In this document: positions 47,225-60,021 of the stretch, piece by piece | Position numbering within the stretch: position 1 is the first letter of the stretch | Layout: the number at the start of each line of letters is the position of its first letter | From: Tetrapyrgos nigripes | Taxonomy: Eukaryota; Basidiomycota; Agaricomycetes; Agaricales; Campanellaceae | Direction of reading: 5' to 3' | NCBI GenBank assembly: GCA_013368315.1 | Contig: JAACJM010000049.1 | Location: 1-64,000, forward strand | Length of the DNA: 64,000 nucleotides | The notes under the pieces: model-generated | Told to the model about the DNA's origin: nothing | The model's database searches: none | The model's input: the letters and a program-made list of their open reading frames with translations, nothing else | Position numbers and translations under genes: made by a program

Positions 47225-49612
47225 TCACTCATTAGCAACCTTCAACTGCCTCTTCCCCCCATAACCATGACTTTCCCCACTCTTCAAATCATCATCATCC
47301 TCCTCATCATCATAGTCTACCTTTTTCGAGAACGGATTCGGGATGGCGAACAAAGAGTCTCGGTTGGTGTTGGTGTTGGTGTTATCGTGACCATGAGCAT
47401 CACCACTGTAAGCTGAAGGCGAAGGCGAAGAACCGGAACGAGAACCAGACCCAGAGGCAGACACGTTCAAGGAAACACCCGCCCCAGTCGAGTTCTTCCT
47501 AGTCGGGACTTGATAGTACGATGCGTAGGATTCACCTGCAGAGGGGCCGTACCCAGATGGGCTAGATGCAGATGCCGACGCTGACGCCGACATCGAAGTC
47601 GAAAGCGAAGGTGAATGGGAAGGTTTATACGCAGGTGGTGGGGTCGGTGTAGACATGGGAGCGTCAAAAGCTAGTGCCAAAGCAGCTTTGGAGGGTAGAG
47701 GGGGTGCTTGTCGGGATTCTGAGTCGTTGGAAGTGGAGTTAGCGGGTAAACCAGCGGCGGATATTAAGTCGGCATGGGCACCAACACCAGGAGCAGAGTT
47801 ACCCGGGGTTTCGTAGAAGGAACCAGTAGGGTCGTATCCACCATAGGGGTCGTAACCGCCGTATTCAGACTGCGGACGAGGACCAGGACCAGGATCGTTA
47901 AATTGGGGTTGGAGGTGGGCTGGGGCTTGGGGCTGGGTCGGGGTCTGGGGCTGAGGCATATGCCCGTGGTTGGAAGACCAAGCGCCAGAATAACGGTTCT
48001 CTTGACTGTGACCCTGGCTATGGTGCTGACTGTGAGAACGAGCCATTGCAGCACCAATGCCAGCACCAACTCCGAACCCGGCGATACCAGCTGCAGTACC
48101 TGCGCCAGCGGAAGCGTCGGGGTATTGTCCGTATAGTCCTTGGCTCTGGCCTGGAGCACCGTAACCTGCACTTGCACCTATACCCATCGGCGACATGGCA
48201 TAACTCTCTCCACCGGGACCACCGCCGTACGAATTCGACATTAGAGGCTGCTGGTTATAAGCCCCATACGTCCCATGGGATGATACGCTCACGTTGGCTG
48301 CCGAGTAGGGTGTACCTGGTGTACCTGGAGTGGCATTTCCAACTGCTAGGTATGCGTTAGGACCACCCATAGCATGATGACCTGAAGAAGGTGGACCAGA
48401 AGTGAAATCGTCTTCGTCATCGAGAATGTTCCTAGCTGCGTTGCTTCGACTTCTGCCTAACCCTACACCGGCACCGGCAAGGTTGGAGACACTGGCTGGA
48501 TGATCATCGAGGAATGCGGGTGTATCGATGCCTCGAGTACCAGATCCTGGTCCCCAAGGGTCGTTGTTTTCGCTGAAGCCGTAGACAGCTTCGGACGTTT
48601 CTTTGTCTAGGGCTCGAGCTCGACGACGACGGATGGTGAATGTAATGAGAGTAACGAGTAGGACGAGACCGATGAGACCGGCTACGGTGAATGTTGCGGC
48701 GACGGCTCCAGTGTTGTTGAAGAAGCTGAGAGAGAGGTATGATTAGTATTAGGCTCTCGAGGTAAAGACAAAGGGCAAAATCAAAGAAAGGTACCCGACG
48801 GGTCAAGATGACACGGTGCGTGATGGAAAGGTAGGAAACATTTGATGAAGAAAAGACCATCATGGAGATAAGTAGGCTATGGTGATGTGGCAGATGATGT
48901 TACTGGAAATGAGGAATGGAAGACAGAAGGATAGTAGTACGCAGTCCACCAGAGGCGATAAGGAAAGCAAGCCATACGAGAGAGGGGGAAGAGAAGGAAA
49001 CAAAACAACAAATACAGAAGTACCACTTACGAATTATCCGAATCCTTCTGCGCCGCACTTGAGCTCCCCAAGCTCGCAGAAGAGGTACCCGTCCCCGTCG
49101 TAGGAGCACCAACGAAACTTGTAATCGTCTGTTGTGCACCTCCTGGTCCAGTAGTAAGAGTGGTTCCAAGCGGCGTAGTCTCGGTTGTTTGCGAAGTCTG
49201 CGAAGTAGTAGTTGCAGTGGTAGACGTTTCCGCGGTGGTCGAAGTAGTTGACTCTGTCGTCGAAGTAGTCTCCGTAGTTGAAGTATCGCTGGTGGTGGTG
49301 GAGGTGGTAGACGTTTCAGAGGTTTCAGAGGTAGACGTCGTGCTACTTGTCGTAGTGGTCGGAGCAGTGGTCGTGGGGGGTGTTTGTTCTGTAGAAGTCG
49401 TGGTTGTATCCGTAGGACCAGCGGCCGAAGAGGTGTCCGTAGTGGAAGTACTTTAAGGGACAAAGGCTCAGATAAGTGTGCAAGGCCAGAGGTGAACGGT
49501 AACTCACTCTTGTCCTGGCAAATCTGTTAGTCCATCTATTCAGCTCAGCGCTTGGAACCAACGCAGACGCAGACTAAGACAACGAACCGATTATGTCTCC
49601 CAAGCCACTCAT
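47225..49612 (-). CDS. mucin-like single-pass membrane protein (Mid2/Skg6-like architecture)
   Basis: Four exons on the minus strand give 653 residues: 49588-49612, 49508-49523, 49031-49450, 47225-48725. After a short N-terminus comes a Ser/Thr-only stretch (about residues 14-150, largely TTTS/TSTT), then one transmembrane helix (AVAATFTVAGLIGLVLLVTLI) and a basic stop-transfer RRRRARA. A cytoplasmic tail of more than 400 residues is rich in Gly, Ser, Pro and Gln and ends with an acidic DDEEDDDD run. Agaricomycete proteins of this build are thought to act as cell-wall sensors; that role is inference. No classical signal peptide is visible. The third intron (305 nt) is unusually long here, so a missed exon or a different start is possible. 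Confidence 0.8.
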
Positions 49613-49945
49613 GGTTGGATACTAGTATGTTTAAAACGAATGGAGGGGGAAAAGAATGGATAGGCTGTCTTTCGATGAAAGACGCTGCAGTCTGTAAAAC
49701 CTATGTGAGGGTGAAAAATGTTCCTCGCAAAACAGAAACAGAACGTGGGTGTTTCGGTAATGTCATTTGATGTCATCAACCGCCACATTCCGTTTGAACA
49801 GCCGACTTGGAGCCGACGGCATCTCTCCTCGTTTGGTTATCTTATTTCTTCAAAAGCAGCCGCTAACTTCTATGTATGCATAGTCTAGTGACTCCGAGAT
49901 TACTACCCCAGCCTGCCGTGCAGACTCCTTTTCCTTCTCTCGACT
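49613..49945. other. intergenic, no gene seen
   Basis: Promoter of the mucin-like gene and 3' side of the P450 gene. Confidence 0.45.
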
Positions 49946-52447
49946 TCAGGCAAAGAGACGAGGCCTATCAGAATGGCGGGGAACAATTCTCAGTCTCATC
50001 TCATAGAGATGACTGAATGTAGCGCTAGTACTTTAGCAATGATCGTTACTCAACAGAGCTCAATCAGCACTTACCTGATAATTCCAGGCTTTCTCTTAAA
50101 ATACACGGGGTCGCCTGAATTCGGAGAGATGTCGAACGTAGCTAGAACCAATGCCAGAGCCGTACAGAACATAGTTTCTGCAAGTCGGCGTCCTGTTTCG
50201 GAATAATTGACGAATGAGAAACAGTGATGTTCGAGTGGTTAGAAAAGGTCACATACCTGGACACACCCTCCAGATTTCAAATCGAGTAAGTATGCGCAGA
50301 AAGTTTAGTTAGTGTCAGTGTCAGACGAACCTCCTTCCAAAACCAAAAACGATGTCCTTGGGATCTTGCTCAGGACGCTCGCCCAAGAATCTAGCGGGAT
50401 TGAAAGTCATTGGGTCTTTATACACATTCTCGTCGTGCGTTAGATTCCTAGACAAGTACATCGGTAAGTACCGTCAAAATTTGTGAGGAATGACGTCTCA
50501 CCAGATATCCACAAAGATCACAGAACCCTTTGGAATAAACATATCATCGTAGATTTTATCGTATCGGTTAGCATGTGGCAAGCCTGGAAGGTAAGTAGGT
50601 AAAGTCCTAATATCAGTTTATGCTCAGGATTTTACCATGGTCCTCAATGACGACCGACTCATATCCAATAAACTCACCATTGGGAGCCGGTGGATGAAAC
50701 CTAATGACTTCTTTCCAGATAGCATACGCATACGGAAGCTCCTTCATATCCTCAAGCGAAGGCAACCGATCCTGTCCGATCACATTGTCAATTTCTTCCT
50801 GAGCTTTCTTCTGTATTTCAGGATTCATGGCCATTAAGAGGAAGAAGGCGTATAGGACGGAGGCGGTCTGGAAAGATAAGCAAATAAGTAGATGAAGCAT
50901 CATTGTTTAGTGACACTGGGCGAGTTATGCGTACCGTGTCTACTCCGGCTAGTAGAGAACCAAATGGATACGGTCAGGCTGGCAGGTATCGCAGGGCTTA
51001 TAAGTGAGTTTATCCACATACCTGCAAACATGTCACTTGCGGCCATCTTCAAATAAACCTCTTGTTGCTCTGACAAATCCTTCGCAAGCCATCTAGAAAC
51101 AAACGATTCTTTCGCTGTTCCTTCCAGCTATGATAATTTGAGGAGGCGTCCGCAGTGCGCGTGAGTTCACCAATTGCAACACCCCAAAAATTCGCAAAAG
51201 CAAAAAAAAAATAATAACAAAAAGCCACTTACCATCTGCTTCTTCACAGCTTCAAACGGTACATTAACCATATCCCAATACTCTTTCGCCCACAATCTCC
51301 CTAATCTCTTCCATCCCATCCCAGGAAACCATTCAGGTAGTAGTGGTTTAAATTTGAGCAAAAAAGGTATATCATTGACGAGAAAGGCTCCTGGCGCGCT
51401 AGACCGACTGAATCTGTCCATTGCGTCGGTGACAATCTTCACTAGAGGGTCCTCCTGATGTTGTGTATCTTGGACTTCGTACCCGTAAGCGATGGATAGA
51501 ACGACGGATCCAGTGAAGCTACATAGAGCAGTGAGTTGGGATTAACGTTAACGATACGATGATACGATGACCAGGATGATGCGGTTGAACCCAACATCTT
51601 ACCAAGCCAAAGTTGAAAGACGTACTGATGACAATGATCCAATACACTCTCTGGAGAATCGAGTAATCTCTGAAGGAACTTTCGTCCAAGGCGCTCGACT
51701 TCTGGATAGTAAGGTTTAATAGTCGCTTCTGTCCCCAATACTTGATGAAACATCGACCTCTCTGCTGTAAGAGCTTTGCCGTAGGGAAGTAATCCCATAC
51801 CGTTCTTTTGAGTAGTGGATACGGAGTCGAGTCAATATGGTATAAGTATTAAAAGCTTTGTGCTATAAGTTTACTACAACGACTCGGACGCACCTTCATC
51901 TCGCACACCTCTGCCGGCATAGCCAGAAAAGGCCTATCAGAAAACGCTGCGCCTCTTTTCTCCAACATCTCTATCGCATGCTTGTAAGAGTTGATCACAA
52001 TGACTGTTGTCCCAAAGACGGAAGCAGAGACGACGTCGCCTAAGTAAGTGCGCAAAATTAGAATCCAATCACTTCGATACACGCATTGGCACAGGTCGTA
52101 CGACCAGAGATCGAGAATTACTACTTACCCCATTTCCTTCCCCACTCACCCCAAATCTCGCTAGACATTTGCTTTGAGTTTGGTATATCGAATAGGTTTT
52201 CAATGATTGGATATCCTGGCGGTCCGGGTGGTTTAGAAAGCCCTCGTTCACCAGTCCTAGTCCAAGAATTCCGTCGTTGATAGACTCGGATGAGGTGGGT
52301 TATTAGAGCGAGGGTGATGAGGAAGATGACATCAAGGCTTGTGAGCCGCTGGACTAATGAAAACATGTCGATTTTGGGGACCACGTAGTACGCGCAGGCT
52401 AGTGACCGTGGAAGGAATGAAGGCGGGAGCTTTCGAGTCTCGGGCAT
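49946..52447 (-). CDS. cytochrome P450 monooxygenase
   Basis: Twelve exons on the minus strand give 528 residues: 52129-52447, 51894-52039, 51626-51804, 51233-51518, 51022-51127, 50935-50948, 50678-50867, 50502-50583, 50331-50447, 50257-50267, 50075-50192, 49946-49964. An N-terminal ER anchor ([15 protein letters not shown]) is followed by the PPGPPGYPI hinge. Further motifs are the I-helix AGVDTTAS (usual A/GGxDTT), the K-helix [11 protein letters not shown] (usual ExxR), [10 protein letters not shown], and the heme-binding FGFGRRVCPGRRLAE with its Cys ligand. It resembles the CYP64/OrdA-like P450s that are greatly expanded in mushrooms. The substrate is unknown. The Cys ligand is coded by an 11-nt exon. 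No terpene or polyketide synthase lies nearby, so there is no sign of a biosynthetic cluster. Confidence 0.93.
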
Positions 52448-53573
52448 AGTAGATACTGTTATAAATTGGATTCAAATTGGATTACTGATGGTGACGTAGT
52501 GCTTTGCGCTAAAGCCACGCTATTTGACTGGGATGTGTAAGCACGACACCTCAGGAAAAAATGGAAGTGTACTACCGGGGTCTCCATAGTCCCGGGAGCA
52601 GTGATAGACGGGTACTTAACCCTCCGTTTAAGTTGCATTTAAGAAGTCGGGCCCCCTTACACCAGCAAAAGGTCCAGAACAAAGTCTTGAGGTATAACTC
52701 CCCAAGATCCGGAATTTTGATTATCATCGTAGTACCAAATGATCACGCCAATAATTGGCGGTCGAGCGAATGACAACGCAAAATCATTCCAATATTACAA
52801 TGATGACCAAAATTCCGAATAGCAAGGAATATTATGGATAGGAGACAAAATCATGGATATCGAAGGATATTATGCGTACAGGCCAAAACTTTGAATGACA
52901 AGGAAAATTTTGGGTCGTGAAGCTTATTATGCATAAGGAGGATTATTTTGGGTGGTGAAGGATGATACACATTTCGACGGGAATTTTGTGTACTGTCAAA
53001 AACTGCACACATTGGACGAAGTAGAGGACAGCCAGTATACATTGTAAGCATACTACTAAGATGTACATTACTGTAGTCTAATAACTAAGCTAACGGTAGG
53101 GGAATACACATACAGACATGCAAACATTGACAGCAGAAACAAAGTCCCAAGAGAATGACCAAGAAAGCTAAGCACAGTGATGAAAGGATACAGGATAAAG
53201 GAATACAGCAGTGGTTCCAACAGCAAGCAAGCAATAATAGCAATAAGAATAAAGAGAAGCATACAAAGTGAGAGAAAAAAATCTAAGTAGCAGGAGCCCC
53301 TTGTGCTGGCTCCTGTTCTTCATCGCCACTAGTAATGACATCATCTTCAAATTCCTGCCAATGTCAGAAATCCTTGTCTCAGTCACCTTTGGCACATGCC
53401 ATACCCATACACTCCTTCATATTTCCATATCAGTCACTCTTACATCATTCACTGCCTAAGCCCAGAAACCCTCAGAGGGTTTTTTGATTATACCTATGTG
53501 CGCCCCCACCCTATTCTATTTCTGTTTCATTTATTATGTTGATTATTCATTCCGTTCATCGCTCCACATCTAT
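52448..53573. other. no gene seen; AT-rich, weakly repetitive
   Basis: Between about 52790 and 52970 a degenerate phrase (AAGGAAnATTnTGGnTnGnGAAG) recurs about every 35-40 bp. No coding signal. This is where the AT-rich, mobile-DNA-rich flank begins. Confidence 0.45.
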
Positions 53574-53599
53574 ATCATCATTGAAAATGATGCTATTTT

Positions 53600-53800
53600 C
53601 TAACAGTGTTCTAGAGGTTCCATTTGCCAGAACTGTTCTCGTAAGATGCAACATCGTTGGAACTTGGTTGCATCACTGTTGGAACAATGAGAACGGTTCT
53701 GGCTCATAGAATGCCATTAGAACTGCTCAGAACCGTTCTTCTCAATAGAACACTGATAGAACAAAGTAGAACTGTTCTCACAGATGAAAGTTCAGTAGAA
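53600..53800. repeat. GAAC/GTTC palindrome field, left
   Basis: About fifteen GAAC or GTTC tetramers in 200 bp, many paired as AGAACNGTTCT or GAACNNTTC. They sit just inside the left inverted repeat of the 2.6-kb element and look like subterminal transposase-binding repeats. Confidence 0.65.
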
Positions 53801-55904
53801 CATAGCGAGGTCAGAGTAACATTGGCTTGACATCGGCTATGATTGAAGACTAGGTCAAGGCCTCTATTATCCATAGCCTTACATAGGATATTAATGCATG
53901 AAGAGCTGTAGATAAATTCCAGTGTAGTACCTTTTACACACTTAAATGACGGTACTCATAGATACTGAATAACATAAAAGATAACTCGTAGTAATACGGG
54001 CAAGTTTGTTTGAACAAATGTCTAAATGGTGGAGGAAAAAGTCCCAAGTCAGGAAGTGTTCAAACGTCACTTCCACCTGCATTTCATACCCTGAATGATG
54101 TGGAGGTTGCGGTAACAGAGAAGGCAGTGAATGATGAGCAGAAAGTGCAGAAGTATGATGAGAGAGTATTTTGGGAAGTCCATAGAAGGCTCAAAGTGGA
54201 AGTTTAGTGGAAGTTTGGGTGAATGGGTCTGTTGAGGCAATGTCTAGTCTATGGGCAAGGCAGTTGACTTAGAAGTCACAGTTTTAGGCACATATATGTG
54301 GTGAAAACCAAGTGAAAGCCATAGCCTGTCATAGTTTTCTACCCTGTGGTCTCCAATTGCGCTGAATTACTTTGCAGCTCATACTTCATCTGTTGAAATA
54401 AGTTATGTAACTAGACCAAAGACATCTTCATGGGGTCTAAGCGTACTGGTGGGCTGAAAAGCACTGGAAACGAGTTTTTGGTTGTGTGTAACTGTCTGAG
54501 ATAGAGTGAGCTGAGTGAGCTGGTCACATTTTTGTGAGTGGAGAAGGCTTCAGAGTCCAGATGGATGACAAGAGTCCACTGGCATAAATGATAATATTGG
54601 GTAGCAAAAGGCATGTCCATCGTAGTCAGACAAGTTCCAGAGACCATGAAGGATGACAAAAAACAAATGTTGTGAGTCAGTGTTGGAGGGAGGAGTCTGA
54701 AGGAATTTTCGAGATCACAGACATAGAAATTATCCAGAACGAATCCCAATTGCAATACCCCCTGCAAGCTGGTCAACAGTGTGCACGAGGGATTTGCTGC
54801 AGAATCTTTTGTGGAGTTTGATGAAATTTTTGAAGAGTGGTCTAGATGATGTAGTTTCAAACTCTGCTAAACCACACCCAAAACTGGGCGACACCTCAAT
54901 TTCCTTCAACTTGTACCACCACTGTCTCCTCATTGCTCAGCACTCAGCCCCCATTTCACTCATTCTACTCCTAGCCTCACTTTCCAACTCTCAAGATCTC
55001 AAGGCTCTACCTCCTCAACGATTTGCCCAGTATCTGCTCAGTACCCGCCCTTCATTCTGAGCACACAGTAGGCTTATAGTAAGTTCCTTCCATTTGAGAC
55101 CGGTTTTGTCACTTTTAACCCAATTTGCTTTCAATGATCTGCCATTCAGAATGGTGAGTTCTTTCTCAGTGCGTTGTCACTGTTGTTGTCTTCTGCAACA
55201 ATTACTCATGCTCTGTGAGTCACTGTTGTGTCACCATCTTGCCTTTCTCAAACTTGGCTCCAAGCACCTTTCTCATACCATCTCACTCAAAATGTAGATT
55301 CACAATCTGGCTGGCTCTGAACCAAATCTGTTATGGAGGAATACACTAAAGGCGAACCTGAGACCAAGTGTGTATATGTGCTGTTTCTTCATTTCTCAAT
55401 TGCCCTTACTCATCATTACTCTTCTCACCTTCACCCATCTCTGCCTACGCTACACTTGTCCTCATCTTCCTCTCCCAGAGCCACTGAAGCCAAGGACTGG
55501 ATGGAAGGCACTGCCGATGCTCCTTTATATGTGTCACTGTTCTTGTCTACGTCGTGATACTAATGGATGCTTTGTCTTTGGGACTGTGCAAGCCTTGATA
55601 ATTGCCATTCACCCTTGGGCGAACACATATGCATGCCCAGGTATTTCTTTCATTGTGGTACAGTATTATCATTATATGTACTCTTGTCTCCTACCATTGT
55701 TTCCATGTTGTCATTGTCGCTGTCTCATGTTTTCAATGACATTCATGATCATTTTTGTTACTGATGTAGCTACCGTTCTATTTGTTGTAGAATTATATCA
55801 ATATGATTAGACTTATTATCTACTTCAAGATTAATATCAACAATGTGAAAGGCTGCTGACAAGTACTTAAGTAGTGTATGACTATATATTCCACTGCTTC
55901 CTTG

Positions 55905-56147
55905 ACGCTGTTCCAGGTGTGGTGCAACTACATGTTGCATCATTGTTCCAATGCCGTTGCAATAGGGCGGAACAGCCAGAACTGTTCCAGTTGATGTAAA
56001 AGTGGGAACTGTTCTGGTGCTTGGAACACAGTTCCAATGGTGCTGCATCAATAGTGGTCAGTTCTGCTGCTGTTCCACTACTGATACATCCTACTGGAAT
56101 GGTTCCTGATGTTCTGGGTGGTTCTGGGGTTGCAACGGTGATGGAAC
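55905..56147. repeat. GAAC/GTTC palindrome field, right
   Basis: The mirror of the left field: CAGAACTGTTCCAG, GGAACTGTTC, GGAACACAGTTCC and related forms, ending next to the right inverted repeat. Confidence 0.65.
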
Positions 56148-56170
56148 ATAGCGTCATTTTCACTGATGAT

Positions 56171-58015
56171 TCGTTGCTTAACATTTGATTCGTTTATTCT
56201 ATTTACTGTTTGAGACTTGTGATCATTTAGTATATTAGTTATAGGCAGAGTCTTGATACAGGAGGTGGTTTCACTACTTGTATATAGGTAGTGTTCTCCT
56301 GTACTCAAGCCTCAGAATTGATCTTGTTGTTATTTCCTCTCATTCTTCTTTGCTTGTTCTGCATTGCAAATCGAGGGATATGTGCACTACACTTGTGCAC
56401 GGCAAATCTAGTCCGACAACTCTCTCAGGAGTCACAGTTGTCTCGTATCCTTTATAGGGATTCTCGTTCTACATTCGCCATCCATCGTTGTTCTCCTTGG
56501 TCTAGTTCTTTGCTGTCATCTTGGTTGCCACACAGGCATGTAGATTGATCTGCCAGCAGCTCAGATCTCTGATCTTGTAGGCTTAGGGTCAGTGGGTGAG
56601 TAGTGTCACTCCCTCTCGCCAAAGCCACCCCTAGGTTCCAGACTCCTCCTGAGGCATTCTCCCCTCATCAACGAGCCCATTTGGCATTGAGAGGTTAGCC
56701 TGGTTCAAGGGTTTGTGACACAAAGCTTAGCCATGTCAGAGCCTTCCTCAGGTGCAGCAGCCATGGAGGGACCTTCCTTGTCACCAAAGATTTCCCTGAG
56801 AGTACATCAGCTGAGCCAAAAGGTAAGTAGCCAATGGACTTATGTGTTCCAATACTCAAATAACTTCTCACACCAGGATTCCCTACCATGCTTCATGATG
56901 TTGAGAAGGTGATAGTAGAAGATTTCGTTGTTGAATTCACTGTCCTGCTTGGACCATGACTGAAGTGGGCAGAGAGTGAAGCATATCTAGAAACATATCA
57001 GCAATTTGGACTGAGTAAAAAAGGAAGTTAAAAAATACCTTCAAGAGACCAAGATGCCTGGCATTACCAGCCTTTGTCATGATGATACTCTCTCCTGTGG
57101 CCTGGTTACATCCTTTGAAGACTGCATGGTAACCCTGATAGGACCAGTGAGAAAGGCAATGACATATGGCAGATAGGTACTTATGCATTTCAGAAGAGGG
57201 CCACAGAGTAGACCAGATTTAGGCAAGCTGGGTTTGAACAAGGAAAGGAAGGCACAAAGAGAGGACAATGTGAGTGGAATGCTGGTATCTGGCTGGGATT
57301 TGGAACCTTTCTTTGACTTCTTTGATTTTGACTTTCTTTTTTTGGAACCATTGCGCATGTCCTTGAAGAGTCTGACAGTGAGTGAGCATCTGAAACAATA
57401 CATGGAATGGAAAAGCAAAAACATACTTTTTGCAGGCCTTGACACTATCAGACTGATGATATATGAGGTGTATTACAAGGCCCTTTAGGGTTTCGTTCTC
57501 ACCATAACATTGGATGACATTGCCAAAATATTCTCCTGCTATCATAACCTCAAATGATTTGGCCATAATCATCACTTATTATTGTAAGAGACCAATATTT
57601 TCTATGTTATTCAAGATTTTGATGTGTAAGTTTTGCTGGTGTAGCACCTGTAGCCTTATTTGGTAACACTGTAGCTTGGTCTATGTATGCTACAAGGCAC
57701 CATGGAGGCTACCTAAGCCAATTTAGACTGCATACTCATAAGAGCACTACAGTTGTTCAGAGGATCACACCTTGTATGACAGATCACATGAGTTGGAGAG
57801 TTGAAAATAAACTGATATCAATGAAGCTAACTTGAACATGAACAAAATACACATATGCCATCCTACATTCTCAAACAATTACTAGTGTGCCAAATCCACA
57901 CAGCCAATTGAATTGTTAAAGACACAAACCACCAAAGCCAACACACTCATTCATGATCACTGAACACAGTTACGAAACCTCTCTGCATATCCTCATCTTG
58001 TAGTTACCATATGCA
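56171..58015 (-). other. unidentified coding remnants, no intact gene
   Basis: Minus-strand pieces at about 57575-57220 (KSFEVMIAGEYFGNVIQCYG), 57445-57077 (a Lys/Ser-rich run, then LPKSGLLCGPLL) and 57150-57020 (HAVFKGCNQATGESIIMTKAG, GNARHLGLLK) look like exons of one gene. They are separated by plausible GT...AG introns. I do not recognise the family. The remnants are bounded on one side by the 2.6-kb element and on the other by the gypsy-like copy B. Confidence 0.35.
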
Positions 58016-59500
58016 TTAGCACAATGATGAATAAACGAGCACAGATGGTGATTCAGTGGACGAGGAAGCAGCAACAGTAGCAGTGGGGGCAGGAGTAGAG
58101 GTAGAAGGTGGTGAATCATCAGGGAAGAGACTAAAAGAGTCACTCCCAGTGGCAGCCACATGCTGTCTGCTTTGGCCTCCTCCTCTGGGCCAACCCATGT
58201 ATCAGTCCTGACAGACGGAAGAGCAATGACCCATCCTCTCACAGTATTCACACTTGTCATGTCTGTGGTTTCCATCTTGTTTCAGGTGATCCCTGGAACT
58301 GCAGCCATAGCAGCGCCCCTGCATCACCTTCTGGTAGTCCATGAAGATGTGTCCATTACCCTGGGGACACTCAGTATGGGAGGTGTCGATGTCCATGGCA
58401 TTAGGGTCTCATGTGGAAGAGAATTTGAAGAGGGATGGGGTAGGGCCAGTGACAGGCTTTCCTAGGAGTTCAGCCAGGGTCTGTTCCACATGGAGTGCTC
58501 AGTTAATCAACTCATCCAGGTTCTTAGAGGCCTCCTTCTGTCCTAGCTCCACATTTGCCAATGGGAACAGTAGGTCCTTATGAAGGCGCTTCTGGAACTT
58601 GTACTGGAGGTCCTTGTCTGAAAACCCAGTCTTCTCTGCCAGTGCTTGAAGATCTGAGAGAACTCTGAGACTGTCTTATCTCCCTGCTTCAATGCCTCAA
58701 GCTTGTTCTGGACTAGCTGTTGCTCGTTTGCTACCCTGAACTGAACTTTTAGTGCATGGATGAAAATGTCCCAGTTCCCTTCCCAGGGAAAGACTGCTCC
58801 AGCCTCTTCTGCTCGGACTCTGCTGATATGACCAGTGTACTCTGCAGCCCATTCTGCAGCAGGTCCCTCCATCATAAGGAGTGCTTCAGCAATGCACTTC
58901 TGTGGGTCAAGTTTCCCAGTATCAAGTTTGAGCCATTTCTGTTCTCCAGCCCAGAGAATGAAGAGAGATAGGAATGAGTCAAGTTTAGCTGGTTCACCCT
59001 TGAACGAGGCAGGTTTGGGAGTTTTGTCTGAGGATTCATTCGCAGGTCTATTGAGCAAATTGGTGATTGCCTGTTGACCAGAGCCTGAAGGAGGTTTTCG
59101 AGGACAGTGGAGGACATGTCAATGTCAGTGATTGGGGAAGTAATGGGGCTGAGTGGGACTGAGGCAAGAGGGGATGGAATGGGTACAAGTGTAGGACTGG
59201 GACAGGCTGTTGGTATGGCAGAAGGTGGAACAGATAGCAGAAGTGGAGTATGAGTGGGATCTGGCAATGGAGCAGTGGAAGTACTGAATTCAGGAGCAGA
59301 GAATAGTAGGTGGCTGAAGGCAAGGCATAGGAAGTGGGAACGGAGCTGGGCTGGATTGCTGGGTAGGATTATACTGTTGTTTCCTTCCCAGAAGTAGTAG
59401 TGGACCTGGGGAATGGAGTGATGAGCATGGGGGCAAGGCTGTTGCTGGCAGTTGTTGTAGTGTTCTTCTCTGTCTTCAAGGTAGCTGTCGATATCAAAGC
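58016..59500 (-). pseudogene. Ty3/gypsy-like gag remnant, copy B
   Basis: Second copy of the gag region at 1-1231 plus 6201-6690, here not interrupted by copia. The core frame (58543-59058) reads KTPKPASFKGEPAKLDSFLS, then LLMMEGPAAEWAAEYTGH and FPWEGNWDIFIHALKVQF. The Cys/His region (CYGCSSRDHLKQDGN, CEYCERMGH) is in another frame. Copy B stops matching copy A near 58035, where copy A continues towards pol, so copy B is truncated there. Stops and shifts differ between the copies, so both decayed independently. Confidence 0.8.
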
Positions 59501-60021
59501 TGATGTGCTTCTGATCTGATAAATCAAGACTGTAGGGAACCTACACAGGGCAGTGGTGGAGACAGTGGGGGAGATGCAGAGACAGATGAATCAGAGATTG
59601 AGGATGGTGCAGTGTATCGTCCAGATGTGGTGACAGTAGTGCCTGCAAGGATGACCTATATGGAGGCTGCTGATGCAGTAGGAGATCTTGACCTAATGTC
59701 ACAAAGAGGCGAGCACTTAGATAGTGATAACGAGGAGCTATGGGCTCAACTCAACTAACAGACAGCAATAAGTACTGGAACTGGTCCCAATGACAAAGAA
59801 TGTATTAAATACCTAACAGACAGCAATAAGTACTGGAACTACAGTGCCCATCAGTAAAGATGAAAGAAGTAATGAATGTAAAAGTAAAGCTGTAAAGAAA
59901 GCTGTATCAGAGAAATGAAAGGTCCAGTGCAGAGCATGTGGAACAAAAGTCATATGGTGTAAAGATCTGAGGATACGGAGATAAGAAGAAATAAATAGTA
60001 CCAAATATAGACGTCATGACA
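59501..60021 (-). repeat. gypsy-like leader and LTR, copy B
   Basis: Matches 6691-7351 but lacks about 87 bp and most of the 12-bp tandem array. On the minus strand the LTR begins TGTCATGACG at 60021. Directly beyond that point lies the P-loop exon of an NLR pseudogene, so this is a true insertion edge. Confidence 0.7.

Larger units (their letters stand above)
53574..56170. mobile_element. 2.6-kb non-autonomous DNA transposon
   Basis: Terminal inverted repeats of 23 bp (53574-53596 and 56148-56170; 21 of 23 match) begin ATCATCA and contain GAAAATGA followed by GCTAT. Just inside each end is a field of GAAC/GTTC palindromes. The interior shows no transposase. It has several short frames with an exon-like look (for example 54411-54860 minus, 55333-55810 plus) that I cannot identify; they could be captured host sequence. 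An 8-bp target duplication was looked for and not found, so the exact ends are open. Confidence 0.6.

Noticed and set aside
46811..47235. Plus-strand His/Ser-rich frames next to the mucin-like gene
   Set aside because: Low-complexity translation of a CA/TC-rich 3' region; no start context or family.
49946..52447. P450 as part of a secondary-metabolite cluster
   Set aside because: No terpene synthase, polyketide synthase, NRPS or prenyltransferase is seen in the window; neighbours are a mucin-like protein and mobile DNA.
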